Below are positions 17,134 through 27,600 of a stretch of DNA of 64,000 bases, in pieces. Position 1 is the first letter of the stretch. Each line of letters opens with the position of its first letter. The DNA comes from Verrucomicrobiaceae bacterium (lineage in GTDB: Bacteria; Verrucomicrobiota; Verrucomicrobiia; Verrucomicrobiales; Verrucomicrobiaceae). The notes beneath the pieces were generated by a model, which was not told the origin of the DNA, searched no databases, and worked only from the letters and a program-made list of their open reading frames with translations. The stretch lies in assembly GCA_016795485.1 (NCBI GenBank), contig JAEUHM010000061.1, positions 1 to 64,000 of the forward strand, read 5' to 3'. Made by a program: the position numbers and the translations under genes.

Positions 17134-17880
17134 TTAGAAGCGCCAGGTCAAGCCGACCATCGCGTAATGGAACAGCGCAAACGTATCAATGTCGCCATTG
17201 TCAGCGCCTCCTTCGAGGATGCGGTAGCCCACACGAACGGCCAAGTTGTCTGTGGCTTGATGAGAAATGGCGAGCATGACGTCTTCAGCACGGCCTTGGC
17301 TCGCAGCTAAAGCATCTCCCTCAAAGAGCAGATGCCAACGAGGCGCAAAACGCCAGTCGAGCTTGAAGTTGATGAGCGGAACGACCCCAACGTTGGAATC
17401 GGAGCGAGTGAGCCCACCTTGGCTGAGCTCGATCTCTGCATCGCGAACCTTTGCGGTGAGACCCAGACCGAAGGTGAGGTTCTCTGAACGCCAGAAGTTG
17501 TAGCGATAAGTCAGGCGATAGGAGTTGAAGGTGTATTTGCCGGTCGTGGGTCGTCCAGCCGCAAAGTCACGGCCAACGAAATGAACTGGGTCACTGAACT
17601 CGCCCGAGAAATCAAAGCTGAGTGGAGCAAACAAGGCAGAGACTTCATGGCGGTCATTGATGAGCCAGTTGGCACGCAGACGGTAGTAAGCCTGCACTTC
17701 ATCGCCTCCGAGGTCATCGACCATTGAGAACGGTGTGCCGCCCTCACTAGGAATGGTCACATCCGCCTTGCCCACCCAGGCGCCTCCAGTTTCAACATCA
17801 AACTCAACCGCCGCACGGACGGCAGGAACAACAAAGGCCGAAGCGGCCAAAACAGTGGCAAAAAGGGGGTGTTTCAACAT
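17134..17880 (-). CDS. Outer-membrane beta-barrel protein
   Basis: 248 residues with a signal peptide (MLKHPLFATVLAASAFVVPAVRA). The mature part alternates polar and hydrophobic residues in strands such as QAYYRLRANWLI, NSYRLTYRYNFW and NLAVRVGYRIL, and ends in Phe (VGLTWRF), the terminal aromatic expected for an outer-membrane barrel recognised by BamA. Its length suits a barrel of about 8-12 strands. It is probably a porin-like or structural barrel; no substrate can be assigned. Transcribed leftward with the five-repeat protein gene, and divergent from the giant gene at 18104. Confidence 0.75.
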   Translation of the reverse strand: MLKHPLFATVLAASAFVVPAVRAAVEFDVETGGAWVGKADVTIPSEGGTPFSMVDDLGGDEVQAYYRLRANWLINDRHEVSALFAPLSFDFSGEFSDPVHFVGRDFAAGRPTTGKYTFNSYRLTYRYNFWRSENLTFGLGLTAKVRDAEIELSQGGLTRSDSNVGVVPLINFKLDWRFAPRWHLLFEGDALAASQGRAEDVMLAISHQATDNLAVRVGYRILEGGADNGDIDTFALFHYAMVGLTWRF

Positions 17881-18020
17881 CAGGCAAAAGAACGGCTGTG
17901 GGCCTGAACCGGACGCAAAGGAATGTGGGCAAGGAATACTTTAGAGGTGCGAAACCTCCAAGAGAGTCCGCTTTGAGCCGTCAGAACAACCATAAGGAGC
18001 CGAGTTTACAGACGGCTTAC

Positions 18021-18049
18021 TTGTCAAATCAGAACAAAAATCATAAACT
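18021..18049 (+). promoter_or_regulatory. Possible sigma-70-type promoter
   Basis: TTGTCA (18021-18026) and TAAACT (18044-18049) are separated by 17 bp, 54 bp upstream of the ATG at 18104, within the 223-bp divergent intergenic region. The -35 box is good and the -10 box moderate. The rest of 17881-18103 shows only a small hairpin (GAGGT/ACCTC near 17944). Confidence 0.4.
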
Positions 18050-18103
18050 CGTCATTGATACGCCCTCACCGGGGCTAGTGCGGACCACCAACCACTTGTT
18101 CTT

Positions 18104-21100
18104 ATGCAAAAACTCCTTCCGTACCTTCTCATGGCGGCAGCGGCCTTGGCCCAGCAGCCAGTTCCGACTCCGGCACCGCCGCCCACTCCGATTCCACCTC
18201 CGGTCATTCAACCCCCTCCAGTGGTGAAGCCGAGGGTGGCACCAGCGCCCCAACAGCCTGTCCGCGAGCGAGAGCGGCGGATTTATGTGCCGTATGAGGA
18301 ACTGGGCAAAGTCTTCACCGATGGCGGCAAGGGCGTGTTCCTTCCGTACCGGGAGTTCTTGGAGCTGTGGAATGAATTGACCCTGAAGCGCGAGGAGGAA
18401 GAGAAGGTGCCTGTCGAAGCAGTGGTCACCAAAGCCGAGTACACAGGGCAAGTCGTGGGTGAGGCACTGGTGCTAGAGGGGCGACTGACGGCGGAATCGT
18501 TCAAGACTGGGTGGAATACCGTCTCGCTAGGGCAGAAGGACATCGTGGGACTTGCGGAAGCCAATACAGGCAAAGCGGTGCTCAAGCGTGCAGGAGAAGG
18601 ATACGACCTGATGCTGCCAGACAAAGGAGTCTACGACATCACGCTCAAGATGATCCTGCCTATAGAACAGACTGCGGGACGTAGTCGCATAGCGGCAGCA
18701 TTTCCCAAAGCAGCAGTGTCACGCGTGGTCATGACGCTGCCAGGGGAAGGCCTGGAACTCCAAAGCAAGACGGGTGCGTTTACAAGCAGGCCGATAGGTG
18801 GCAGCACGGAAGTATCCCTGGTGTTTGGCAACGACTACTCGAGTGACCTGAGTTGGGGGCTGCCGCAAGCAGTGACCACCATGACGCCACTGCTTCTCGC
18901 CTTCTCAGAACTGGATAGCCTCATCAGTGCAGGTTCCATTCAAACCACTGCTAGCGTCCAACTCAGAGTCATGCGAGCACCCATGGCCGAGTTTAAGATC
19001 AGTGTCCCTGCAGGTCAGGAGGTGCTGGGAGTCACGGGAGCGGGAGTGAAGTCGTGGGGCGTATCAGCAGGCCCTGAAGGTAGGTCTTTGGTCACCATCA
19101 GCCCAGATAAGCCGGTGAAGGATGAGCTGAGGGTGCAGATCAACCTTGAGTCGGTCATCGCTGCCCTTCCGTCTGAGGTCAGTGTGCCAAATGTGGTAGT
19201 GGAAGGCGCTGCCTATGCGCGCGGCACTGCCATCGTCCGCAGTGAGCCGCAATATGATGTAACGCCCAAAGTCATGCAGTCTGTGGTACGCTCTAGCACG
19301 CAAGTGGAAGCCCAGGGAGAGAAAATGGCCGTCGGAGCCTTCCGGTTGCTGAAACAGCCATGGACATTCACCACCACCGTCGAAGAAGCACGCCCTCAAG
19401 TAGAGGTAACCAGCCTCACACGCACAGAGATTCTGCGCGATGTGATGAAGGTTGATGCCCAGTTCAACTATTCCGTTCGCCGCGTGGGCCTGTTTGAACT
19501 TCGGCTTGGATTACCTCCAGACTTGGTAGTCACTGACGTCAGCGGAGATGGCATTGGCGAGTGGAAGGCAGATGCCGGCTCTCTGCTCGTGAAGTTGGCC
19601 AAACAAACCACAGGAAACATCAATCTACGTCTTCAAGGCAGGCAGAACCGCAAAACACCAACCGATGACGTCACCTTGCCGGTCTTCGCCTCCCAGAATG
19701 TGGTGCGATACGAGGCCAAACTCGGCATTGGCGTGCACAGCAGTCTGGAGCCTAGCACCAAAGCAGCAGGCGATCTTCAACAAGAAGACGTCAACGCCCT
19801 CCCAGCGGAAGCAAAGAATGGCTCCGGGACCGAACTCGTTTTGGCGTTCAGACATCGCGACACCGCAAAGCCAGCTGTACTCGCACTAAAGCCTCGTGAC
19901 CCACAAGTGAGTGCCGAGGTGCTAACGCGAGTCGAGGCACGTGAGCAAAGCACGCGGCACGTCTGGACGGTGTTGTTTGATGTGAGTTACGCGGCCGTGG
20001 ATCGTGTGGTGGTCGCCGTGCCGAAAGCAGTGGCGGAACAAGTTCGCATCGAACCTGAGAGTCTGAGGGACATCAAAGAGACGATCAAGACGCACACTCC
20101 TACTGAAACCGAAAACAAACTGCCCAATATCGCTGCTTTCGCACTTTGGGAGATCGTCTTGCGAAGTGAGCGCATGGGGCAGTTCTCCATCGCTTTGAGC
20201 TATGAGAAGCAAGGTGCGTTGGAAGCGGGAAAAACGGGAAGCGTGGAACTGCTAAGTGTGCACGTGCCAGGAGCCTTCCAGGAGACTGGTCAAGTGGCAG
20301 TCACCAAGGACAACAGCCTTGAACTGCGCAATCCGAAGCCCGATGGCCTGGAGGAAATCGACGCACGTGAGCTCAAGGCTCAGTTGCAGCGCGATGGAGT
20401 GTTCCAGGCCTATAAGTATCGCTCTCCGCCAGTGAAACTGAGCGTCGAGACCGCGAAGAACGCCTATTTTCCAATCCCACAAGCAGTGATCACTCACGCG
20501 GATCTAACCACCGCTGTGGCCAGTGATGAAGCGCAATCGACTGAGGTGATTTACTGGGTGAAGAACATTGATCTTCAGTTCCTGGTCGTGACTTTGCCAA
20601 AGGGTGCCACGCTGGTGAGCGATGTGTTTGTTGGCAAAGAAGGCCAGCAGCCGATGCGGCGTGAAGGTTCTGAGGATCTACTCATCAGACTACCCAGCGG
20701 CGGAAATGCGGCCAAAGAGGCAGTGCCTGTGCGTTTCGTTTACGAAGTCAAGAGCACACGCCCTGGCAGCACGCTTAGACTCAAGGGCACGATGTCGGTT
20801 GCCGCTTCCTCAGCAGGCGGAGTCAAAGTCATGCAGACCCGCCACAGGCTGTTTTTGCCTTTGGCCTACCACTATCCGTCGTTCGATGGCCCCCTTTCGC
20901 AAACACTCTCGGATCGAGGATGGATGCGCGTACGGCGTCTGATTGATCCACTGATTCCCGCTTTGGGACCGAATGTCTCCCGCGTATCCAATGAGATCAC
21001 CAGCGCCCCAAAAGAAGTCGGAGCTGACACACGCTCTCTGTATGATTTTCAAGTGCCCAATCACGGCACGCTTATCACACTCCATCGGCTAGGAGAACCC

Positions 21101-21601
21101 GCGACCGTTGGAGTGCACTACCAATCAAAGAAGGTCACCTATGCGTGGGAAGCCGGTGCGTTCTTGTTAGTGCTCCTTTGTGGCATCAGAGGACTCAAAT
21201 GGCCATTGGGCCGCAAGGTTGGCTTTCTCGTCATGGTTGCAGCGGCGGCAACACTGGCCACTGGCTTGCTGAACACGGTGAACATGTTGATCGCATTCTC
21301 CGCGCTGTATGCGGCAGTGGTCGTGGCGGCGCTTTGGTTTGCCTTTTGGGTGTTAGGCTTGTTCGCCCGCGACAAAAAGGCCAAGCCAGACGCCCCACGC
21401 GATCCACCAGCGTCCACTCCGCCCTCAGCTCCCAAGCCTACTCCGACTGCGCCCACTCCAGCACCTACAGCAGCGCCACCGCCAGCATCACCTCCGACAC
21501 ACACAGCCCAAAGCGGAGCAACGATGACGGTCGATTCGTCACCGGTGTCCGTGATTCAGTTGCCAGAGGTCAAGGAGGACAACAGCGAGCCCAAAGCCTG
21601 A
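18104..21601 (+). CDS. Giant membrane-anchored protein, module A
   Basis: A protein of 1165 residues, not a family recognised by name. A short signal sequence (MQKLLPYLLMAAAALAQ) is followed by a proline-rich linker to about residue 50. The motif VPYEELGKVF...VFLPYREFLELW (about 66-93) opens the main part, which is a long series of beta-rich segments. Near residues 1015-1090 are hydrophobic helices (AGAFLLVLLCGIRGL, VGFLVMVAAAATLATG, AAVVVAALWFAFWVLGLF), then a Pro/Ala/Thr-rich cytoplasmic tail. The predicted topology is a large exported domain anchored by about three helices. The opening motif recurs twice in the next gene, six bases downstream. Function unknown; an envelope-spanning scaffold is a guess. 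Confidence 0.7.
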   Translation: MQKLLPYLLMAAAALAQQPVPTPAPPPTPIPPPVIQPPPVVKPRVAPAPQQPVRERERRIYVPYEELGKVFTDGGKGVFLPYREFLELWNELTLKREEEEKVPVEAVVTKAEYTGQVVGEALVLEGRLTAESFKTGWNTVSLGQKDIVGLAEANTGKAVLKRAGEGYDLMLPDKGVYDITLKMILPIEQTAGRSRIAAAFPKAAVSRVVMTLPGEGLELQSKTGAFTSRPIGGSTEVSLVFGNDYSSDLSWGLPQAVTTMTPLLLAFSELDSLISAGSIQTTASVQLRVMRAPMAEFKISVPAGQEVLGVTGAGVKSWGVSAGPEGRSLVTISPDKPVKDELRVQINLESVIAALPSEVSVPNVVVEGAAYARGTAIVRSEPQYDVTPKVMQSVVRSSTQVEAQGEKMAVGAFRLLKQPWTFTTTVEEARPQVEVTSLTRTEILRDVMKVDAQFNYSVRRVGLFELRLGLPPDLVVTDVSGDGIGEWKADAGSLLVKLAKQTTGNINLRLQGRQNRKTPTDDVTLPVFASQNVVRYEAKLGIGVHSSLEPSTKAAGDLQQEDVNALPAEAKNGSGTELVLAFRHRDTAKPAVLALKPRDPQVSAEVLTRVEAREQSTRHVWTVLFDVSYAAVDRVVVAVPKAVAEQVRIEPESLRDIKETIKTHTPTETENKLPNIAAFALWEIVLRSERMGQFSIALSYEKQGALEAGKTGSVELLSVHVPGAFQETGQVAVTKDNSLELRNPKPDGLEEIDARELKAQLQRDGVFQAYKYRSPPVKLSVETAKNAYFPIPQAVITHADLTTAVASDEAQSTEVIYWVKNIDLQFLVVTLPKGATLVSDVFVGKEGQQPMRREGSEDLLIRLPSGGNAAKEAVPVRFVYEVKSTRPGSTLRLKGTMSVAASSAGGVKVMQTRHRLFLPLAYHYPSFDGPLSQTLSDRGWMRVRRLIDPLIPALGPNVSRVSNEITSAPKEVGADTRSLYDFQVPNHGTLITLHRLGEPATVGVHYQSKKVTYAWEAGAFLLVLLCGIRGLKWPLGRKVGFLVMVAAAATLATGLLNTVNMLIAFSALYAAVVVAALWFAFWVLGLFARDKKAKPDAPRDPPASTPPSAPKPTPTAPTPAPTAAPPPASPPTHTAQSGATMTVDSSPVSVIQLPEVKEDNSEPKA

Positions 21602-21607
21602 GTCGTC

Positions 21608-24600
21608 ATGAAGACCATGCACTTCATTTGGCGCACGCTGCTGCTGTGCGGCTGTTATTCCTGGCTCCCGGGTGCAGAACCGCCTCCTGCACCATCTCCT
21701 ACTCGGACTGAGCTTTGGATTCCGACGGAATCGTTCTCTGAGGTGCTCAACAAGCATCCGAATGCGGTCATGCTTTCCGCTGCAGAATACGAGGCGCTTG
21801 TCCGAGACGCAGGCAAGCTGACGGCAGACCAGTTGCGTGCTGCAAATCCTATCGAGGGACTGGTCATTGAGTCTATGAAGTTCAAAGCGAGCTTTACCGG
21901 CAGTGAAACCGAACTGGGCATCACGGGAGAGGTTGTCGTGAAATGCTTGGGAGAACTTTGGAGCAGCGCGGAAATGCCGTTACCCTTTGATCATCTCGTG
22001 CGAGCATCGGTGGACAATACCAGCACGCTTGTGCCTCCAGCAAAAGACATGGAGCACCGACGACTCGTCGTGAAGGGCAAAGGAAAGCATGTGGTGAAGC
22101 TGGAGTTTCGTGAACCAATCCACTTTGATGCCGCCCGAAGCGAGAAGTCTGTTCAATTGCGCATGGTGCCAAATCTCTGCGTGCTAGAGCTTCAGAGCAA
22201 TCAGCCTGTTATCGGAGAAGGCGTCCACGCTTCAAGCGATGGCGCAGTTTCCACGTGGACTCTGAGCCGCCCCAATCGCGACTCGGCGCGCCTGATCTGG
22301 CGCGATAAGGCATTGGAGCTAGCCGATTGGGTAGCGGCAGAGACACGGATTCAAGAGGACTCTGTGGTAACATTCCACACCGTTCAGGCATCCTCTCCTG
22401 ACAACCAATTAACGTTCTCGATCTCGCCAGGGAATGCAACGGTTGGAGATGTTGCCTGCAACTCTTTGCGAAACTGGAAGCAGGACGGAAGCAAACTCTT
22501 GGTCGAGCTTCGTCCGGGAGTAACCAAATCGAGTCTTGTCGTTGAACTCCGGCTTTCCCACTCGGCAGCAAGTGCTGGAGGCAAAGATAAAACACAAGTA
22601 AGCATCCCCCACCTCAGTGGGCCGCTCCTTTCCAACTCAGAAGGCCAATCGAACATCCTGACAGAAGCCGAAGACTTGGCGTTCCTGGGGGTAACGGGCT
22701 CAGCTCAACTACAAGGATCGACCGTCCGTTGGAGACTCAATGAACCCCCACCTGAGCTCGTCTTGAAGAGAATCGAGCCTCAAGTCATCATTGAGGCAGA
22801 CGCTCTCGCCACGCTGAACCGTGATGACCTTTCGATCGACCGAACTTTGGTAGTGATGACGGATCGTCCGATCAGCGAACTGGAACTGACTCTTCCAAAT
22901 GCCGAAGAGTTTGCCAATACGACAGGGAACTGGAAGCGCACTGGAGCGACTCTGCGGTATGAGTGGCCACAGGGATTGACGCCTGGGTTGCGAGAAAAGA
23001 TCGTCCTTAGATCCAGCAAGCGACTGGTCAAAGATCAGCCGATCACCATCGAGAACATAGCGATTCCCTCAGCAGCAAAAGTGGCTGGATATGTGGGGCT
23101 ATCATTTGATCCCATGTGGCGGGTCAGTGTCGCCCAGACGTTAGGCCTTGAGGAGCGGGACGCACGTGCGGCTCCTGTTAAGGGGAAGATGGCTTGGTTT
23201 GGTCTGCGTGAGTTCAAAGTCCAACTACAGGCTTCACGCAGAGCAGCCATTTTTGACGCGGAAGTGGCAGCTTACGCGCTACCAAGGGCGCGGACCGTCG
23301 AGATCGAGGGGCAAGTGACACTGAACGTCTCGGATGCGCCGTTGCGCGATCTGATTGTAAAGTTTCCACCCACTGAAGCCAAGTTTGTCCGATGGACATC
23401 TCCCCTAGTCGGTGAGCAGAAGCTCAATGAACAGACTGGTGAGTGGGCGATTTCACTCCGCAAAGAGATGTTAGGAAATCTGACTATTCGCTTCCGTCTC
23501 AGCCAGCCAGCATCAGTCGCTGGCGCTGAGGGCACTACGAAACTCAGCGCTAGCTTGCCAACTCTAGCATTGCCTCAAGCGCGGCGATTCCATGGAACCT
23601 GGGTCGTAGAGGCCAATACCGACACGGAGTTGGCGTTTACTCCAAAGGCCATGCAGCCAGTGGATGTTTTGAAGGCACCAATGGTCGAGGGCTATTCTCT
23701 CAGACACCGGGCAGTGGCTGCTTTTGAGTATGGCACTGCGGATGCGGCGCTGAAGGTCGATGCCGTAAGGCATTCCCACAGCGAGTTAGCTTCTATGGTC
23801 GTAACTGGGTTGAAGCTCCGGTCAGTCATAGGCTCTGATGGCTCAGTCACGCATGAGGCGATGCTGGGGGTCAAACACAGTGGAGAGCAGTTTCTGCACA
23901 TCACGCTGCCAAAGGACGCTAGCTTGTTGAGCGTGTTCGTGAATCAGCAGCCGATCAAGCCTGTGCGCGGGCCAGATGGTTCTCTCAGCCTTCCCCTGCC
24001 ACCGCGCTCGACCGAACGGACTTCCGTGCCCATACGACTCATTTACGATCAACGCGAGAGCCCATGGAGCAGCAAAGGACGCCAAAAACTCGTTCCACCA
24101 CAACTTGGGAGCGAGATCCCGATCATGGGCACCGACTGGCAGGTCTATGCACCAGCGGGATATGAGATGGTAAAGACAAGAGGAACCTTAGACGTCATTA
24201 GCGATGACGAGAACTGGGTCAGCCAACAGATATCGATGGCAGCCGAAGGTAGAGACTCAGAGATGCCTGCGATTTGGGCCTCCCAGCCGGGAGCGATTCG
24301 AACCTATTCCGCTAATGGAAGCTTCTTACCTGGGGGAAAAATGTATGGCCAACCAACGTCATCTACCATGCAGCACGACAATGCAGGCGCTGACGGCGTT
24401 CGTTCAAGAATGTTGAATCAGGTTGGGAGATCTTGGGAATCACCTGCTGCGATAGCCGCCGTCTCTGGCGCACCTGTCGCTCGATCAAACGTCTATGACG
24501 CAGTGAACGATGCGGATCAGGAAGCGCGACTTGGGAAGTTCGAGTCTGCAGCAGATATTTACCAGCAAGCGCTCGCCGCAAATGAACTTCCAGCCAACAC

Positions 24601-27600
24601 GATAGCAGAGGTTCAATCGCGTCTCCACGACGCGAGACAAGCCAGCCTACTCCAACGAAGCATGATGGGCCTGCCGGATACAGAGAAACTAACCAACCAT
24701 ATTGCCGCGCTTAAGAAGAAACTGACTCTGAACCCTGCAGACGAAGCAGCGCGAAGATCGTTGGATGACTTTAATCGCAGTTTGGAAAACGCAGCTCGAG
24801 CCGACAATGACAAGGTGCATGAACTGAAGGCTCTTCAGACCCGACTGGCCGAAGCAAAGCCGGTTGAGGGATTTTCAGCACCTATAAACCCCGCCTCACG
24901 ATCAAATCGTATCGCCTTATCATCGACAAGCAATGCACTCGTCGGCGCCCAACCGCCAGGAGCTACTCCACCAGCAAAAACGGGCCTGCTTTCGGTAGAT
25001 TTGGAACTCCCGACGAGTGGACAGCGGCTTCGGTTGGTTGGTGGCCAGAGTGCTGGTGATTTGGAGTTGGAGTATGTCTCGTGGGAACGTCTCCTGGTGG
25101 CTGCATGTGGCTGGATGACGCTCGGTGGCCTGGCTTTCATTGTGTTTGGCCGTCGGCGTTGGTTTCTCCTTTCTAGCTTCGTGGCGGTGGTTGCATTTGC
25201 AGGCATTTCACTAGTTCGTACTGAGTGGGACACGATGGGCTACTCTTTTGCAATAGGTTGGCTAGTCGCGCTCGCTGGATGGATGGTCATCCGCGCGGCG
25301 AAATGGTTAGAAGAACCCGTGACTGCTGCATCGCTTAGCAGTTCAGGTGTGCTGCTACTGATCGGTAGCTTTACCATCCCATCTTATGGAGCAGAACCGA
25401 TGCGTCTACTGCCGGATCCTGCTGCCCATGAGGTTTTCGTTCCTTATGAGGCGTCTAAAGTGGAGAACCAGCCCCAACATTACTACCTTGAGCGCAGTGT
25501 CTTTGAGAAACTATGGTCTCTTGCGAAAGAGAACCGCAAACCGACACCACGGGCGGATGATCCAAACGCACCGGTGACACAGATCGTGTCTGCTTTGCAT
25601 CGAATCCACTTCTCTAATGAAGGATTGCGCGTGGACTCAGTCCTGGATGTCGTCACCGCGAAGAAGTGGAGTGCGCTCGAACTGAAATGCAGTCTTTCTG
25701 ACACGCAGTTGAAGCCTGTGAAGGTTGTGATCGACGGCAACGATGGCGCTCTGGTGTTAGAGAATCCTGGTGTCCACAAAGTGGAGATCACTTGGGAGAC
25801 GGGGCTGCAGAAGAGTGCGCATGAGATTGCGCTTCAACTTCCTGCGAGCACCACAGCCCTTGCTCAATTGACGCTGACCGAGACGGACGGCATTCCTCAC
25901 CTTCCTCAAGGCATTCAATCAAGTATTGAAGATCGTAACGTGGCACTTCTTGTGCCGAAAGATGGTTTACTAACATTCACACGCACACCCAGAAGGCCCC
26001 TGGAGAACATTCTGCCTCCGCCTACAGCCAATGTCGAAGTCTCAACGACATTTCAGTCACCTGGCAGCTCTCAGACCGTGTGGAAGGCCACTTACCGCTT
26101 TCCAGGGGTGGCAAAGAAGGAACTCGGAGTGCTCATTGATCCCGAGTGGCGCATCGCCGAAATCAAGGAGGGTGGTCCCTTCATAGGTACGGAATGGAGA
26201 GAAATGGATGGGAAGCGCGCGTTGTTTTTTCACCTTGCCTCGGAAGCCAACGATGTGGCTTCACTCGCGCTCCAGCTTGAGCCACTCTCTGTCAATGCAC
26301 TCACCCGCATGCCCCACCTTGAGCCCGTGGCGGCGAAATGGGATGGCGAAGGCAAGCTTGGCTGGGCCGAGGGTCTGGAGGTCTCAACTTCTGGGATTGA
26401 CGACTCACAGCGCACTGGCGCAACAAGCCTTTCACTGGCCTGGAGGCTCAAGAAGGACGGACCGGTAGGAGTCAATGTGGTGAGAGCAGACCCGAAAGCC
26501 GGTGTGGCCATTGACTACGTGTTTCAGGTGAGTGAGCAGAAGCTTGAGCTTGCCGCAGCCATCGTTCTATCCCGTCGATTAGGCAATTGGGAGCGCGTTC
26601 GTGTGACGATGCCAGACGGGATGGAGCTACAGGGTGTTCAGTGCCCATCATTGCTGCGGCACGTCCAAGACGGCAATGACATCCACCTTCATTTTGCCAA
26701 CTCTCAGACCAATGAACAGCGCATCGTGCTCCACTTTGCGAAGACCGTTTCTCAACCGGTGACAAAGTGGGACCTAAGACCGGTTAAAGTTCATGGCGTC
26801 ACCAGGACCAGAAGCCAGGTCATCATTGCTGCTCATGCAGCACTCGATGTCCGGCTGGGCGATGTTCTCGCTAGCGCAGGAGCGAGGGAAATTGATCCTG
26901 CCACGCTTAGTCAGATCTTCACCATCGTTGCCCCGCTGGAAAAGAAGCGCGCTATACAGATGGAGACTTCTGAGTGGACACTACCGATCTCTCTCAACGA
27001 ACTGCCCACGAGATTCTCAGCTGACGGGGTCATGTTGGTGAGGGCGACTATGGGAGCGCTAGCTCTATCCCAACAAGTATTCATCTCCGTTGAGCAGGGA
27101 GCGCTCAAAAAGGCAGTCATCACGCTACCTGCCTCATTACCAGAGGCGAGTGTCATGGGTGAGTTGCTTCGTGAAGTGCAAACGAAGGTTAACGGAGATA
27201 TGCGAGAGTATGAGTGCAGCTTCCAGACCCAGGGTGGGCTATTGGGATGGACCACGCTCACCTTTGATACTCAGCTTCCCCTTACCGATGCCGAAATTTC
27301 CGTCCCTATGGTGCAGATTGAGGGCATTGACCGCCTGCGGAGGTTCTTTGTGCTCGACAACGCATCGGCCCGTGAGCAGCGAGTCGTCAGCCTGAACGGA
27401 GTGGATGTTTGTGATCCATCGTTGCTACCTTATCTCCCCGAAGTCACCACAAAGCCGATGTACTACCAAGGGCGCCTTGGCGCGGGTAATGGAGAGGCGC
27501 TGCGTGTAGCTTACAGTCAACTACAGGCCACGGAAGGCAATGCAGCAGTGGTGACTCTTGCCGAAATACGCACCCTACTAAGGCCCGATGGTGAGCGTTG

